Shown: positions 36,151 through 46,875, numbered from the stretch's first letter. The stretch: DNA of 64,000 nt from Chiua virens (GCA_019787685.1 JAHNUO010000003.1:124001-188000), one strand, 5' to 3'. Notes: generated by a model from the sequence alone, not told the origin. Numbers and translations: made by a program.

Positions 36151-36228
36151 TGTGAGGAAAGAATAAGGGTTAGTCTCAATATCACTTCAGTGACTGAAAT
36201 GTATGATAGTGATTTCAAGACTGAGGTA
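36151..36228 (-). repeat. Left LTR of element 1, part 1 of 3
   Basis: Matches 49023-49100 of the right LTR (tgtgaggaaagaataagggt onward). Interrupted at TA (36227-36228) by the Tc1/mariner element. Parts 2 and 3 lie at 38545-38646 and 42970-43055. Confidence 0.93.
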
Positions 36229-36570
36229 CAGTGAGCAACAAAACTGTTGCAATGATTGACCCTAATGTGGTGTGCACAGTGCACTGCAACCACTTGTGGG
36301 AATTTCACTTAGCTTTGGTGAGACCAAATAAAGTACAAACCATTGGCTACAAATCAGCCTCTGGGTCATGTGATTTGGCCCAGTGGCTGCGAAGATATTG
36401 CCATTTTAAGTCACTCTAGTCATTGCAACAGTTTTGTTGCTGAGCTATGTAAATGCAGAAACCACCTGTTGCAATGAAATATTATGTCAGAAATGGGTCA
36501 TGTGATGCATAAACAGTTCAACATGATGTAAACACAGCCAAACATCATCGCTTTTACCACTTCTTTCATC

Positions 36571-38235
36571 ATGAAATCTCTGCCCATTGATCAAACCAAC
36601 CAGATCATTACTTTCTTGGAATTGGGTCAATCAACCCGCCAAATCTCTGCTTCTACTGGGTTCAACCACTCCACCATCAGTCGTATTTGTGCCAAACACT
36701 GTCCTGACCTTCCCAAAGCCTCTGGTGGTCATCCATCCATCATTTCCCCCACTAATATGCACCATGCCATTCGACTTCTTGGTACTGGAAAGGCTGAAAA
36801 TGCTGTCCAGATCACCAAGACTCTTCAGGATGTCAAGAACCATCCCATATCCTCACAAACCATTTGTTGTCACCTGAAAAAGGCTGGTATGAAGGCTGTA
36901 GTAAAGCAAAAATGACCTCTTCTTTCCAAGCATCATAGGAGAGAAAGATTGGATTTGCTATAAGCCACCAGGATTGGACTGTGGATGATTGGAAGCATGT
37001 TAGATGGTCAGATGAGACCAAAATCAATTGTATTGGGTCAGATGGCAAGAAATGGGCTTGGAAAAAGGCAGGAGAGGGCCTTAGTGATAGGATTGTACAG
37101 GGTACAGTCAAGTTTGGGGGAGGTTCAGTGATGATATGGGGTTGTATGAGTTGGGAAGGGGTTGGAACAGCTTGCAAGATTGATGGTAAGATGGATGCTA
37201 ACCTCTATGTGCAGATTTTAGAGAATGATCTCCAACAAACCCTGGTGGATTTTGGATTTTCTCCAAAGGACATTATCTTTCAACAAGATAATGATCCCAA
37301 ACATACCAGTAGAAAGGCCAAGGAGTGGTTTGAGGAGCATGGATTTGAGGTCATGGTATGGCCTGCTTAGTCCCCAGATCTTAATCCCATAGAACATCTA
37401 TGGTTCATTCTCAAAAGAAGGCTAGCAGAGTATCCTGAGCCACCCAAGGAGGTATTGGAACTTTGGGAGAGGATTCAAGCAGAGTGGTACAAGATTTGGG
37501 CAGTGTTACGATTCATTTCTTTTCTTCGTTTCACTTGTACTACTTTGCTTCACTCGATACCTAGGTATCTTCGTACGCTCATCTGTACGCGTTCTTCCTT
37601 ACGTAACTTGTCATCGGCTCTACCCGATGCTTACTCTTTTCCTTCTCGTCATCATCCGATGGCATCGCACTTACTCATTCTATTCTCGTCATCATCCGAT
37701 GGCTTCGCATTTGTCATTTCACTTTCGTCATCGTCCGCTGCCATCGCATCGTACGATATCCCCTTTTGATTACTGCGCACTCCTTTTGGCCCCTTCGCTC
37801 TTCCGCTCTTCTGGCCTCCCCCTTTTAGTTACTTGGTCCGTGCGCAGTTCAGTAGTATAAATACCCCGCAGTGATACTCCTGTACACCAGTCTTGATCTA
37901 CGCAATCTAAGCTAGTATCACTGCTCATCTTCGGGTTCCCCAAGAACCATCTCTCGTCGCTGCGTCCAACGACCAGCACCTCGATCCACCCCGAATTACA
38001 AAGGGGAAGTCTCGGTCCTTAGGGTATAGATTCCCAACAGGACGCTCTTAGGCAACGTCCTAAGTTCTACCTCGTCTCACTGGTAGCATCACGCTAACCA
38101 GTGTTCCTCCTTGAACTCTACAGCGCGCCACGTATCAAGTGGTGGTTGTTTGAGTTATCGCAGCCGCTTGGTACTTGCGCCTTTTGCGTCTACGTTAGGC
38201 CCTACCCGGGACTACCGTAACAGGCAGAGGGGTGT
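36571..38235 (+). pseudogene. Tc1/mariner DDE transposase, disabled and split by a solo LTR
   Basis: N-terminal helix-turn-helix: STRQISASTGFNHSTISRIC. The frame stops at 36915 (TGA). After a frameshift near 36955 it resumes as HVRWSDETKINCIG (first Asp), FGGGSVMIWGCMSWEG, IIFQQDNDPKHTS (second Asp), WFEEHGFEVMVWPA, then an in-frame TAG (37369-37371) in place of the usual Gln before SPDLNPIEHLW (third acidic residue). The C-terminus is split at 37503 by a solo LTR. Removing the LTR and one 5-bp duplication rejoins the frame to a stop about three codons on. Not functional. CAG to TAG fits C-to-T decay. Confidence 0.92.
37504..38222. repeat. Solo LTR (family 3) inside the transposase
   Basis: 719 bp, begins tgttacgattc and ends accgtaaca. 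The 5-bp duplication ggcag flanks it on both sides (37499-37503 and 38223-38227). Holds a TATA-like gtataaatac near 37855 followed ~35 bp later by agtcttgatct, a plausible transcription start. It still has many CpG sites, unlike relatives at 54995-56474 and 58022, so it is the youngest-looking copy. Confidence 0.92.
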
Positions 38236-38544
38236 TAAAGATTGATTGAGAGTATGCACAGGAGGGTTTAGGAGGTTATCAAGGCCAAAGGAGGGTACAC
38301 TTCATACTAATTACCATACCCATGATATCAGCAACAAAACTGTTGCAATGACTAGAGTGACTTAAAATGGCAATATCTTCGCAGCCACTGGGCCAAATCA
38401 CATGACCCAGAGGCTGATTTGTAGCCAATGGTTTGTACTTTATTTGGTCTCACCAAAGCTAAGTGAAATTCCCACAAGTGGTTGCAGTGCACTGTGCACA
38501 CCACATTAGTGTCAAACATTGCAACAGTTTTGTTGCTCACTGTA

Positions 38545-38646
38545 AATACATGAATATGTACCTACTTATATACTAAACTAATGGAATATCAAAGAATAAT
38601 ATAGAATGATTAGTTAGTGGGTAAAGGGTCTGATGTAGTCTCTTAG
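38545..38646 (-). repeat. Left LTR of element 1, part 2 of 3
   Basis: Matches 49101-49202 of the right LTR (aatacatgaatatgtaccta onward), TATA box included. Ends in cttag (38642-38646), the target of the second LTR element. Confidence 0.92.
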
Positions 38647-39201
38647 TGTTAGAGACCGTGCGACTCGGAGGTAGCCAACTCCGGATCTCCGGAGTTGTAG
38701 CGTCGGATGGGACTTGGCTTCACCGTATGTGGTGCGCCCTTGTCACAGTCTGTCCCTATATTTCGGACATGCGGAAAACGGAGGTAGATATATGACTCAA
38801 CACATAAAGTGGAGTCGAGCGGAGTAAAGACCGTCAAGGTCTTACGGAGTGTTCAGAGTGAGTCGTACAATAAACTAATATTCAGACTAAGGGTACACAG
38901 TCATGGTACTACAGTTTTATATACTCGGAGTGGAATGGAGATTAGTAACGGAGTTGGTAAGAACTGAGTAAGACGGAAGATTGGGAAACTACATAGCCGG
39001 AGGTAAGTCGGGTACTGAGAAAGCCGGAGCTGTGCTCATAAGCGAGACACAGGTTATGTACTAATATAAAAGAGGAAACATATATACGTAATGGAGGTCC
39101 GGGGTCGCGGAGTTGCATCCTGAGGGAGATCGACCTGGAGTTATCGTCTAAGAGAAACGGAGTTATATTCGGAGGAACGGAGAATGGAGCGGTATATGAC
39201 A
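38647..39201 (-). repeat. 3' LTR of element 2
   Basis: Begins tgttagagaccgtgcgactc and ends gcggtatatgaca on the plus strand. The minus strand carries a TATA box (gtatataaaac) and, about 34 nt downstream, agtctgaatat (complement at 38878-38888), the predicted start of the transcript. Confidence 0.93.
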
Positions 39202-39202
39202 G

Positions 39203-39218
39203 TATCCCCCTTTTAGGC
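39203..39218 (-). promoter_or_regulatory. Polypurine tract of element 2
   Basis: Minus strand gcctaaaagggggata lies directly against the 3' LTR. This is the expected place for the plus-strand primer of reverse transcription. A 15-of-16 match is found at 40436-40451. Confidence 0.75.
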
Positions 39219-39339
39219 CTGAACCCTTGAAGGCCTTTAGCGAGGAACAATAGTCAAGCGGAGTCAAAGCGTGAACAAAGCGTGAGTGGAGGTGACGGAT
39301 GTGCGGAGTTTGAATTCGGAGTGTGGGTGACGTGCTCTG

Positions 39340-39347
39340 TATATAAG
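39340..39347 (+). promoter_or_regulatory. TATA box of the antisense gene
   Basis: tatataag about 44 bp before the ATG at 39391. It points to an independent promoter reading opposite to gag. Confidence 0.6.
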
Positions 39348-39390
39348 TCCGGCGGACGGCTGTTTCATTCCTTAACCATTAATTCCTACC

Positions 39391-40337
39391 ATGTCCGATA
39401 TCAGCAGCATCAAGGAGTGGGACGACGCGCGTCTCAAGGAGTGCGACGATGACAGTGACGAGCTGTTCGATGCGAAGGCGACGGAGCGGCGACGACGGAT
39501 GAAGGTTCGGAGAGAAGCGGAGGAACGGAGGAAGGCGGAGGAAGCTGAGGAGGCGCGCAAGGCTGAAGAGGCGAGGCGCGAGGCAGAGGAGGCAGAGAAA
39601 GCGAGGAGGGCTGCGGAGGAGCGGAGGAAAGCGGAGGAGCGCGAGGCGCGAGAGGTCGAGGAGGCCAAGAAAAGGGTGAGTGGTTCACAACGTCTGGCTT
39701 CCGGAGCTGACGGAGTTACTAGGCTGAGGAGGTCCGTGTGGAGCAGAGTGCTCCCAAGGAGAAGGGCAAGGAGAAGGAGAAGGCGCGAGGGTCGGAGTGG
39801 GAGGCATGCACTAGGTGCGAGGACCGAGGCCTGGAGTGCGTACTGGGTGCGGGGAGGAAGTCGATGGCTTGCGAGCCTTGTCGAGACGCCAAGGTGAAGT
39901 GCGAGAGGCCCGGAGAGGAGGTGACGGAGAAGAGGGTGCGCTGGAGGAAACGGGTGAAGGAATCGGAGGAGGTGCCGAAGTCGAAGAAGAAGGCGAGGAC
40001 CAAGTCGTCGTCTGCTGGTCCGAGCGGGGCTCAAGTCTCGTCTCTTCCGGAGACGTTCATGCAGGCGGCGGAGTCGTGGGCGGGAGTTGCGAAGCAGATG
40101 ACGGAGGCCGTAAGGGATCTCCAAGCGGCGATGAGGTCGCAAAACAGGCGTCTGGATTACCAGAATGCTCTGTTATCAAGGCTCGTGGAGCTGAAGGTGG
40201 AGGAGGTGTACGGAGCGAAGTCGGAGGAGTCGGATGATGAGGATGTCGATGCGGAGGTGGGCGAAAAGGAGCTCGCGGAGATGGGCACGGAGGTGGAGAT
40301 GGGTGACTCGGCGGATGCGGAGGGAGAAGTAGAGTAG
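39391..40337 (+). CDS. Antisense retrotransposon gene: coiled coil plus Zn2Cys6 cluster
   Basis: Two exons, 39391-39675 and 39723-40337, with a 47-bp GTGAGT-CTAG intron; the join EAKKR|AEEVRVEQ keeps frame; product 299 aa. After an acidic start, residues ~30-105 are an Ala/Glu/Lys/Arg coiled coil. Then CTRCEDRGLEC and CEPCRDAKVKC give C-x2-C-x6-C-x10-C-x2-C-x6-C, the exact binuclear zinc spacing of GAL4-type DNA-binding domains. A basic segment (KKKARTKS), an amphipathic helical region and a very acidic tail (EESDDEDVDAEVGEKE) follow. It has its own TATA box and no frame damage. Gal4-type factors bind DNA in the nucleus; here the role is unknown. It could regulate the element or the host, or act in integration. 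Confidence 0.82.
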
Positions 40338-41122
40338 AATAGAATGTACTTATGAAGTTGCAAAAAGCAACAAGATACGATTCTCGGAGGAAAACGGAGT
40401 GAGCAGAGATGGAAGTGTGGGGAACGGGAGGTCCATATCCCCCTCTTAGGCTAGACGTCCCAGCGTCTAGCAGCGGAGGTGGATGGAGGGAGTTCGGGGT
40501 ACGAAGGAGGAGGGATGTGAGTGCCTTTCAAAGTAATCCAGGAAAGAATGGTATACGTCGCTGAGGTTCCATGGGTTTTCGATGTTGAGCAAGGAGGAGG
40601 GATGACCGGAGTAACCTAGAGGATCGGAGTAGTAGCCGGAGTTGCCAGAGGGAACACCCAAAGGCGCAGAGTTGAGCTCATGTGTGTTGGCGTCCATGTT
40701 CAGGTGAACAGAAAAAGTTACTGTCCATAACTCGTCACTCAACGGAGTGTTAGCGAGCGGATCAGTGGTATCCAAGAATCAAGAGAACAGGGGGAAACGG
40801 AGGTGCACGGAGTGCGGTCGGAGTGATCATAGGGTAAGGTCGGAGGAGTTATGAGGAGGTCGGGGATGAGAGTCGGGGTAAACGGCGTTGAGGCTCGGGG
40901 TAAACGGAGTTCTGGGGAGTGGAGGGGTAGGGAGTATCGGGGTGAGGAATCATGTCCTCGAACTCTCTCAGGGTGAAAAGAAGAAGGGAGGTGACGACAT
41001 AAACTGAAGTTCATGAGGTCCAGAGTGTCGAAAAGACTGGATGCGTTGGTTCTGAATATACTCCTTATTGTGCAGTAGAAGGTAACGCTCCTTCAGAATA
41101 CACGGAGTCGGGGGTCGGAGGC
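40338..41122. other. Internal region of element 2 between antisense gene and gag
   Basis: About 0.8 kb in the place where pol would follow gag. Minus-strand open pieces (40467-40775, 40739-41014) are Pro/Ser/His-rich without any protease, RT or integrase motif. A second polypurine-like copy sits at 40436-40451. I see no remnant of pol. Confidence 0.6.
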
Positions 41123-42391
41123 TTAGTCGGTGTCCTCGGAGGAGGATACCGGAGTTGCTCGTGTAGCACGGGGCTTCGCAGAGCGAGAAGTGGACTTGGG
41201 GCAGTCCTTAGCCTTATGTCCTGGGAGGCCACAGAACATACATAAGAAGAGGTCGAAACGTCTCTGACGTTCGACGGAGGTGAGTTTACCGTCTTCACCG
41301 AGTGGTGATTCAGGTTCTTGGGGTGCGGAGGTAGACTTGATGGAGTCGTCGGAGTCATATTCTTGGTCGGATTCAGAGATAGGAGGTGATGCGGATGCGG
41401 AGTTTCTGGAGGATTGCGCGGAGGCGCGATTAATCTTGGAGTTGCGCTCCCAATGGCGAGCATCGATAGCTTGCGCCATGTAACGCATTTCAGAGAGCCT
41501 TGGGGGTTTGCCTACGCGAGAGATTTCGTCTTTGATGCGGTTTGGCAGACCATTGTAGAAATGGGTACGGAGAGCACCTTCTCCATAACCACGGACTTGA
41601 GCAGCTAAGCGGTTAAACTCAACTACATATTTGTTGATCCTTTGTCCATCACTCATGGACAGATCTCGGAGTTCATACTCCGCGTCTCCGACCGGATCGT
41701 GCGGACCAAAGTTCGTCTGGAGTTCCAGAACGAAGTCGGTGTAGTGATCTTTCCAGAGGGGACGGGAGACGGAGGGGTCAGATTCGAGGAGGTTGGGTTC
41801 AAACCATTCAAGGGCAATTCCTTTCAGACAAGACAGTGCAAATGTGACTTTGGCACGGTCTGAGCGGAAAGCCTTGGGACGGTCCTGGAAGTTCAACTTG
41901 CATTGAACGAGAAAGACTCGGAGTTTGTGGGGGCTTGTCCCATCAAACTGATCAGGTTCTCTGACTTTAGTGCGAGGGGAGGAGCTAGAGGAGGGGTGAC
42001 GAGAGGCGCGAGTGAGACTTTGTATTGCATTTGTCAATCGCCCATAGGTATCATCAGAGGCAAGTTCGGTTTCGGGGTCAGAGAAGTCATCTCCGGAGTT
42101 GGGCTCATCAGAGGGATGTCCCCTGGAGGAGCCCGGAATACTCGGAGATTGATTACGGGAAGACGGAGTTCGTGCACCCAGGAATATGGGTGCTCGAGAG
42201 GCAGAGGATGCGATAAGTTGAGTGGAGAAACCTCGGAAATCTTCGATGACTTCGGGAGTTCGTCGATGACTGAGGAGGTTCCTGAGAGATTGGATGCGGG
42301 TAGTGTCAGATAGGTTCAAGGTAGAGATACCAGTAGTACTGGTCTGAGGGCGGGTGTGAGAGGACATAGGTCGTGAGGTGACTGATGGCAA
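41123..42391 (-). CDS. Gag of element 2
   Basis: Single open frame of 422 aa starting 18 bp inside the right LTR. A Ser/Thr-rich N-terminus is followed by a Retrotrans_gag capsid domain (DQFDGTSPHKLRVFLVQC, then ALSCLKGIALEWFEPNLL, FGPHDPVGDAEYELRDL, YNGLPNRIKDEISRVG) and a single CCHC zinc knuckle, CMFCGLPGHKAKDC, near the C-terminus. No stop or frameshift. Capsid proteins package element RNA in cytoplasmic particles. The frame ends without running into a protease. Confidence 0.92.
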   Translation of the reverse strand: MPSVTSRPMSSHTRPQTSTTGISTLNLSDTTRIQSLRNLLSHRRTPEVIEDFRGFSTQLIASSASRAPIFLGARTPSSRNQSPSIPGSSRGHPSDEPNSGDDFSDPETELASDDTYGRLTNAIQSLTRASRHPSSSSSPRTKVREPDQFDGTSPHKLRVFLVQCKLNFQDRPKAFRSDRAKVTFALSCLKGIALEWFEPNLLESDPSVSRPLWKDHYTDFVLELQTNFGPHDPVGDAEYELRDLSMSDGQRINKYVVEFNRLAAQVRGYGEGALRTHFYNGLPNRIKDEISRVGKPPRLSEMRYMAQAIDARHWERNSKINRASAQSSRNSASASPPISESDQEYDSDDSIKSTSAPQEPESPLGEDGKLTSVERQRRFDLFLCMFCGLPGHKAKDCPKSTSRSAKPRATRATPVSSSEDTD

Positions 42392-42396
42392 GGAGG

Positions 42397-42407
42397 AGTC
42401 TGAATAT
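42397..42407 (-). promoter_or_regulatory. Self-priming primer-binding site of element 2
   Basis: Two bases inside the 5' LTR the minus strand reads atattcagact. This is the exact complement of agtctgaatat in the LTR (complement at 42641-42651), which lies ~34 nt after the TATA box and so at the likely 5' end of the transcript. No tRNA 3' end complement is evident. Tf1/sushi-type elements prime reverse transcription this way. Confidence 0.82.
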
Positions 42408-42409
42408 AC

Positions 42410-42964
42410 TGTTAGAGACCGTGCGACTCGGAGGTAGCCAACTCCGGATCTCCGGAGTTGTAGCGTCGGACGGGACTTGGCTTCACCGTATGTGGTGCGC
42501 CCTTGTCACAGTCTGTCCCTATATTTCGGACGTGCGGAAAACGGAGGTAGATATATGACTCAACACATAAAGTGGAGTCGAGCAGAGTAAAGACCGTCAA
42601 GGTCTTATGGAGTGTTCGGAGTGAGTCGTACAATAAACTAATATTCAGACTAAGGGTACACAGTCATGGTACTACAGTTTTATATACTCGGAGTGGAATG
42701 GAGATTAGTAACGGAGTTGGTAAGAACTGAGTAAGACGGAAGATCGGAAAACTACATAGCCGGAGGTAAGTCGGGTACTGAGAAAGCCGGAGCTGTGCTC
42801 ATAAGCGAGACACAGGTTATGTACTAATATAAAAGAGGAAACATATATACGTAACGGAGGTCCGGGGTCGCGGAGTTGCATCCTGAGGGAGATCGACCCG
42901 GAGTTATCGTCTAAGAGAAACGGAGTTATATTCGGAGGAACGGAGAACGGAGCGGTATATGACA
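42410..42964 (-). repeat. 5' LTR of element 2
   Basis: 555 bp, same ends as the 3' LTR. A related solo LTR of opposite orientation is at 56903-57458. Confidence 0.93.
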
Positions 42965-42969
42965 CTTAG

Positions 42970-43055
42970 TAAGCCTATGATGTCATATGGAAGATCTTAG
43001 AAGGTTTGAGGGAGAAGGGGAAGGTTAAAGGGTTAAGAAATTTGAAATTCTGACA
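42970..43055 (-). repeat. Left LTR of element 1, part 3 of 3
   Basis: Matches the last 86 bp of the right LTR (taagcctatgatgtcatatg to ttctgaca). The adjoining minus-strand sequence agaaggagggtaa (43056-43068) is the likely polypurine tract. Confidence 0.92.
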
Positions 43056-46000
43056 TTACCCTCCTTCTATGACGAAGCATCCTCGTGAGTAGGAAATTCA
43101 AAATAATTAGAAGAGAAATGGTTATAGTTCTTTCTGAATTTGAGAAATTCAGGCATAAGGAATAAGGGAGAAGGAGTGGGGAGAGGTTCATTTAAACAAA
43201 TAGGGCATGAACACTTCTTGTCTGTTAGAGATTGTGTTTTCATCTGTTTTTGAGGTTGAGCAGCAGTAGGATGTAGATGGTGGAAGCGTTTTATGGCTTC
43301 GGCTGTGTTAGGAAGTTGGGATTCTTTAATCCATTCATTTTCCTCTCTAGGAAAACCTTTCCAAGAGATTAGGTATTTGATCAATCCTTTTCTTTCTCAA
43401 GAATCTAAGATCGATTCAATTTCTTGTTCGGGTTGATTGTTTACTAAATCAGGAAGTGGCGGAGGAGGTGTTTTCTGGGATTCAAATTCTCCTTGTTTAT
43501 ATGGTCTAAGGAGGCTTTTGTGAAATACTGGATGGATTCCTTGCCATTTCTTGTCTAGTTTTAATTGGTAGGAAGCTTTTCCAACCTTCTTTTCGACTTT
43601 GAAGGGGCTGTATTGTTTATCGTCTAGCTTCTTGGACGGGTGCTCTGTTCTAATATTGGTAGCTTCGAGAAGAACTAGATTGTTTGGTTTGTAATTGACT
43701 GTAGGTCTAGTTGATTGATCATAGTATCTTTTCATATCTTCTCTAGTGTGTTCAAGAGCTAGTTTGGCCACTTCACAGGTCTTTTTGATATGAGCAGAGA
43801 ATTGTTTGGCAGTTTGATTTCTAGCCAGTTTTGATTCATCTACCCAAATTGAAGGATTATGTTCATAGTTTAGGAGAAATGGTGAGGTTTTGATCAACAA
43901 TGAGGTGGAGTTGTTATGAGAAAACTTGGCCATAGGAAGCCAGTCAACCCAGTTGTTTTGTCGATGATTTACATAGATGCACAGATATTGTTCTATTTCT
44001 GTGTTAAACCTTTCCGTTTGTCTGTCTGTCTGTGGATAGAAAGCTGTAGACGGATTACTCTCTATTTTCAATTGTTTATAGAACTCTATCATGAAAGAGG
44101 ATACGAAATTGCTTCCTCTATCAGAGATGATTTTCTTTGGAGCTCCATGAAGCTTGAAAATGTGTTCTACAAAGATTTTTGCTACTCCCATAGCTGTTAT
44201 GTTGTTTTTTACTGGGAATAATCTAATCATCTTTGAGAATTTGTCAACCACCACTAAGATGCTGTTCTTTCCTTGTGATTCAGGGATTGGGCCTATTATG
44301 TTGACTAATATGGTATGCCAAGGATAAGGCAGGGCTTTGTGGGGTTGTAAAGGAGTTTTATTTCTGTCATGATGGGTTTTTGTCTTTTGACATCTATCAC
44401 ATCCTTTGATGTATCGTTCTACATCAGATCTTATCGTGGGCCACCAATATTTCGTCATCAGGAGATCTAAGGTTCTTTTGATTCCTGGATGGCCAGCTAA
44501 GGGATGATTGTGATGATTTTTGATTGTTTGAGGGCGATTGTATTTGAAGATGTATTCCTTATCTTTCCAAGTTACTATTTCATTTTTTATTGACCAGAAG
44601 CCTTCATTAGAGTGGGCTTTCTTTACATTTTCTTGGTTGGAAGATGAAATTTATTGTTTGAAAAGATTTTCTGGAAGCAGGATGATGTTTTTATTATTGT
44701 CTTTCACTCCCTTTTCAAGATCTGGTCTCCTGGACAGAGGATCTGCTGGATTTGATTTTCCTGAATGATGCACAATGGTGAAATGGTATTCTTGTAGGAC
44801 TTGAATCCATTGTGCTTGTTGTTGTGAAAGATCTTGTGGTTTCTTAAAGAACTCTAAGTTCTTATGATCTGTCCAGATCTCGAATGGGTGTTTGGCATCA
44901 AGAAGATAGTGTTGCCACTCTTTCAAAGCAAAGATGATTGCTAGCATTTCTAAATCAGCAGCATGGTAGTTTCTTTCTGTGGGTTGTAATGATTTTGAAA
45001 TGTAAGCAATGGGATGGAATATACCGTCATCTTGCTTCTGAGATAACACTGCTCCTATGCCAAACAGGGAAGCATCTGTTTCCATTTTAAAGACACTGTC
45101 ATTAGTCGGAGTAGTGAGAGCTGGTCCTGTGGTGATCTTTTCTTTTAGCATTTCGAATGCAGCTTCACATTTCTCTGACCAAATCCAGTTGTTCTTTTTG
45201 GAGGTAAGGGCATTTAATGGATGAGCAATCATTGTGAAGTTTTCAATGAATCTTCTATAGAAGTTTAAGAAGCCTAGGAATCTGTGTAATTCTTTTCGAT
45301 TGGTGGGGTTTGGCCAAGTTTGATTCCGGCAAATTTTGCTGGGTCCATTCTTACAGATTGGTGTGAGATGAGAAGACCAAGATATTCTGTTTCAGGTTGT
45401 TTGAAGTCACATTTGCTATGTTTCAAGTAGAGTTTATAATCTCTCAATACTTGAAGGACTTGTTGAACGACCTTTTGATGATGATCTAGGTCTTTCGTGA
45501 AAATGATGATATTGTTGATATACACCAATACATGTCCTTGATTAATGAGGTCTTTAAAGATCTTGTTCATCATTGTCTGAAAGGTGACAGGGGAATTGGT
45601 TAGGCCGAAGAACATTACAAGAGGTTCAAATAATCATCTGTTTGTCCTGAAGGCAGCTTTCCATTTGTTTCCTTCTCTCATTCTAATGTTATTATAACCC
45701 CAATGAATGTCTAGTTTCGTGAAGTATCGAGCTCCTTTAATTTTGTTGATGAGCTCTGCAATGAGAGGAAGGGGATATCTGTTTTTAATCGTTATGTTAT
45801 TCAGTTTTCGATAATCCTGAATAGGGCATAGTCTGCCATCTTTCTTTTTGATGAAGAAGAATCCTGACACAATCGGAGATTTGGAAGGACATATTCTACC
45901 AGATGCAAGATTTTCTTCTAGGAAGGCACCAAGTTTGACTTGTTCTGATGGTGACATGTTATATGTTTTGCAGTCGATCTTGTGTTCTCCAGGAAGTAAT

Positions 46001-46875
46001 TCAATTGTGTGGTCCCAAGGTCTCTTCGGTGGTAGTTCATCGAAGTTTTCCTTGTTGAAGATGTCTTTGTAATTGTGATTGGCTTGGGAAACTGCTTCTT
46101 CGAAGGTTCTTTTGTACTGCACTTGTTTGTGTTTAATGTCTAGTGTTTGTGCAGCAGTTTCTGTTTTTCGAAAATAGGACTCTAAATCGATGAAAAAGAG
46201 TCGTTTACCCTCCTTCTGTTCACGAGTACACTCTGGTATATTGTCATCTTCTGTATCAATCAATCCAGGTATAGTATGATCTTTACAAGAGAAAACCACT
46301 TTATTCTCTTCCCAATTAATTTCGGGATTATGTTTCTTTAACCAATCATAACCTAGGTAAATTGGATTGGTTCCTAAGGTCATGACGGCTAAGTGGATTT
46401 CTTCTGAGTGATCTTGTACATGCATGGTAATGGTTACAAATTTGCTTATGTCACCAGTGGTATTTGTAGTTCCATCCGCATTGTAGACTGGGATCGATCT
46501 TGGTAGTTGATGTGTGGGGATGTGATTTTTTTGCATGTAGTCTCTATCAATCGTAGATCCTGTGCATCCCAAGTCTACTAAAGCTTTGGCTGTTAACGTA
46601 GTGCCATCAGCTGTTTTGATTGTGACAGGAAGATCTAGTTGATGAGCTAGAGATCTTGTGGATCTTAGAACGAATCTTGGCTTGTTCTGTAATTTGAGCA
46701 AGCAAATCTTGGCTTTGTCATCGTTTATAGATTTGATCTCATTTACAAGCTTTTCATTCACTTCTGGGATTTGTGAATCATGAACAAAAGAAGAGAGATG
46801 TTTAATTACTCTTTTCTGTTCTCCTTCACAAATCTTTTTTATCCATGGTATCGACCAAGGATCTATTGTATTCAA
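43056..46875 (-). pseudogene. Pol of element 1: protease, RT, RNase H, integrase, chromodomain; disabled
   Basis: Protease: ALVDLGCTGSTIDR. RT: NMSPSEQVKLGAFLEENLA, FTKLDIHWGYNNIRM, a TGA at ~45634, then MFFGLTNSPVTFQTMMN and VLVYINNIIIFT, where the catalytic Y-x-D-D has become YINN. RNase H: FKMETDASLFGIGAVLSQ, IWTDHKNLEF, HHSGKSNPADPLSRR. Integrase: zinc-finger end CDRCQKTK, LVNIIGPIPES (first catalytic Asp is Asn), IISDRGSNF and FYPQTDRQTERFN. After a TGA at ~43396, YLISWKGFPREENEWI is a chromodomain, which in chromoviruses guides integration to marked chromatin. The Asp to Asn changes are CG to CA on the coding strand. Dead copy. Confidence 0.93.

Larger units (their letters stand above)
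36229..38542 (+). mobile_element. Tc1/mariner-type element with long compound terminal inverted repeats
   Basis: Flanked by the TA duplication (36227-36228, 38543-38544) that defines this superfamily. The element starts cagtgagcaacaaaactgtt and ends with its reverse complement. The inverted repeats are about 215 bp (36229-36443 and 38329-38542). Within each, the outer motif gcaacaaaactgttgcaatg recurs in inverted orientation at the inner end, so each end has two potential transposase sites. It carries a broken transposase gene and a later solo LTR. Confidence 0.95.
38647..42964 (-). mobile_element. Non-autonomous LTR retrotransposon (element 2): gag plus an antisense Zn2Cys6 gene, no pol
   Basis: LTRs of exactly 555 bp at 38647-39201 and 42410-42964, flanked by a perfect 5-bp duplication cttag (38642-38646, 42965-42969). 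The uninterrupted element 1 LTR reads ctcttagtaagcc, which confirms the site. The LTRs differ at about ten positions, nearly all transitions in CpG context. Orientation is minus: primer site inside the right LTR, polypurine tract inside the left. The 3.2-kb interior has an intact gag, no protease, RT, RNase H or integrase, and a separate gene on the opposite strand. Replication must depend on enzymes from another element. Confidence 0.93.

Noticed and set aside
37455..37769. Open frame continuing the transposase into 37504-37769
   Set aside because: The part after 37503 is solo LTR sequence, as the ggcag duplication shows.
38649..39250. Minus-strand frames in the LTR copies at 38649-39250 and 42412-42965 and the plus-strand frame at 56894-57163
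   Set aside because: They lie in LTR sequence and recur only because the LTR recurs.
39372..40142. 256-codon minus-strand frame in element 2
   Set aside because: Arg/Ser/Leu-rich antisense shadow of the Glu/Lys-rich coiled coil gene.
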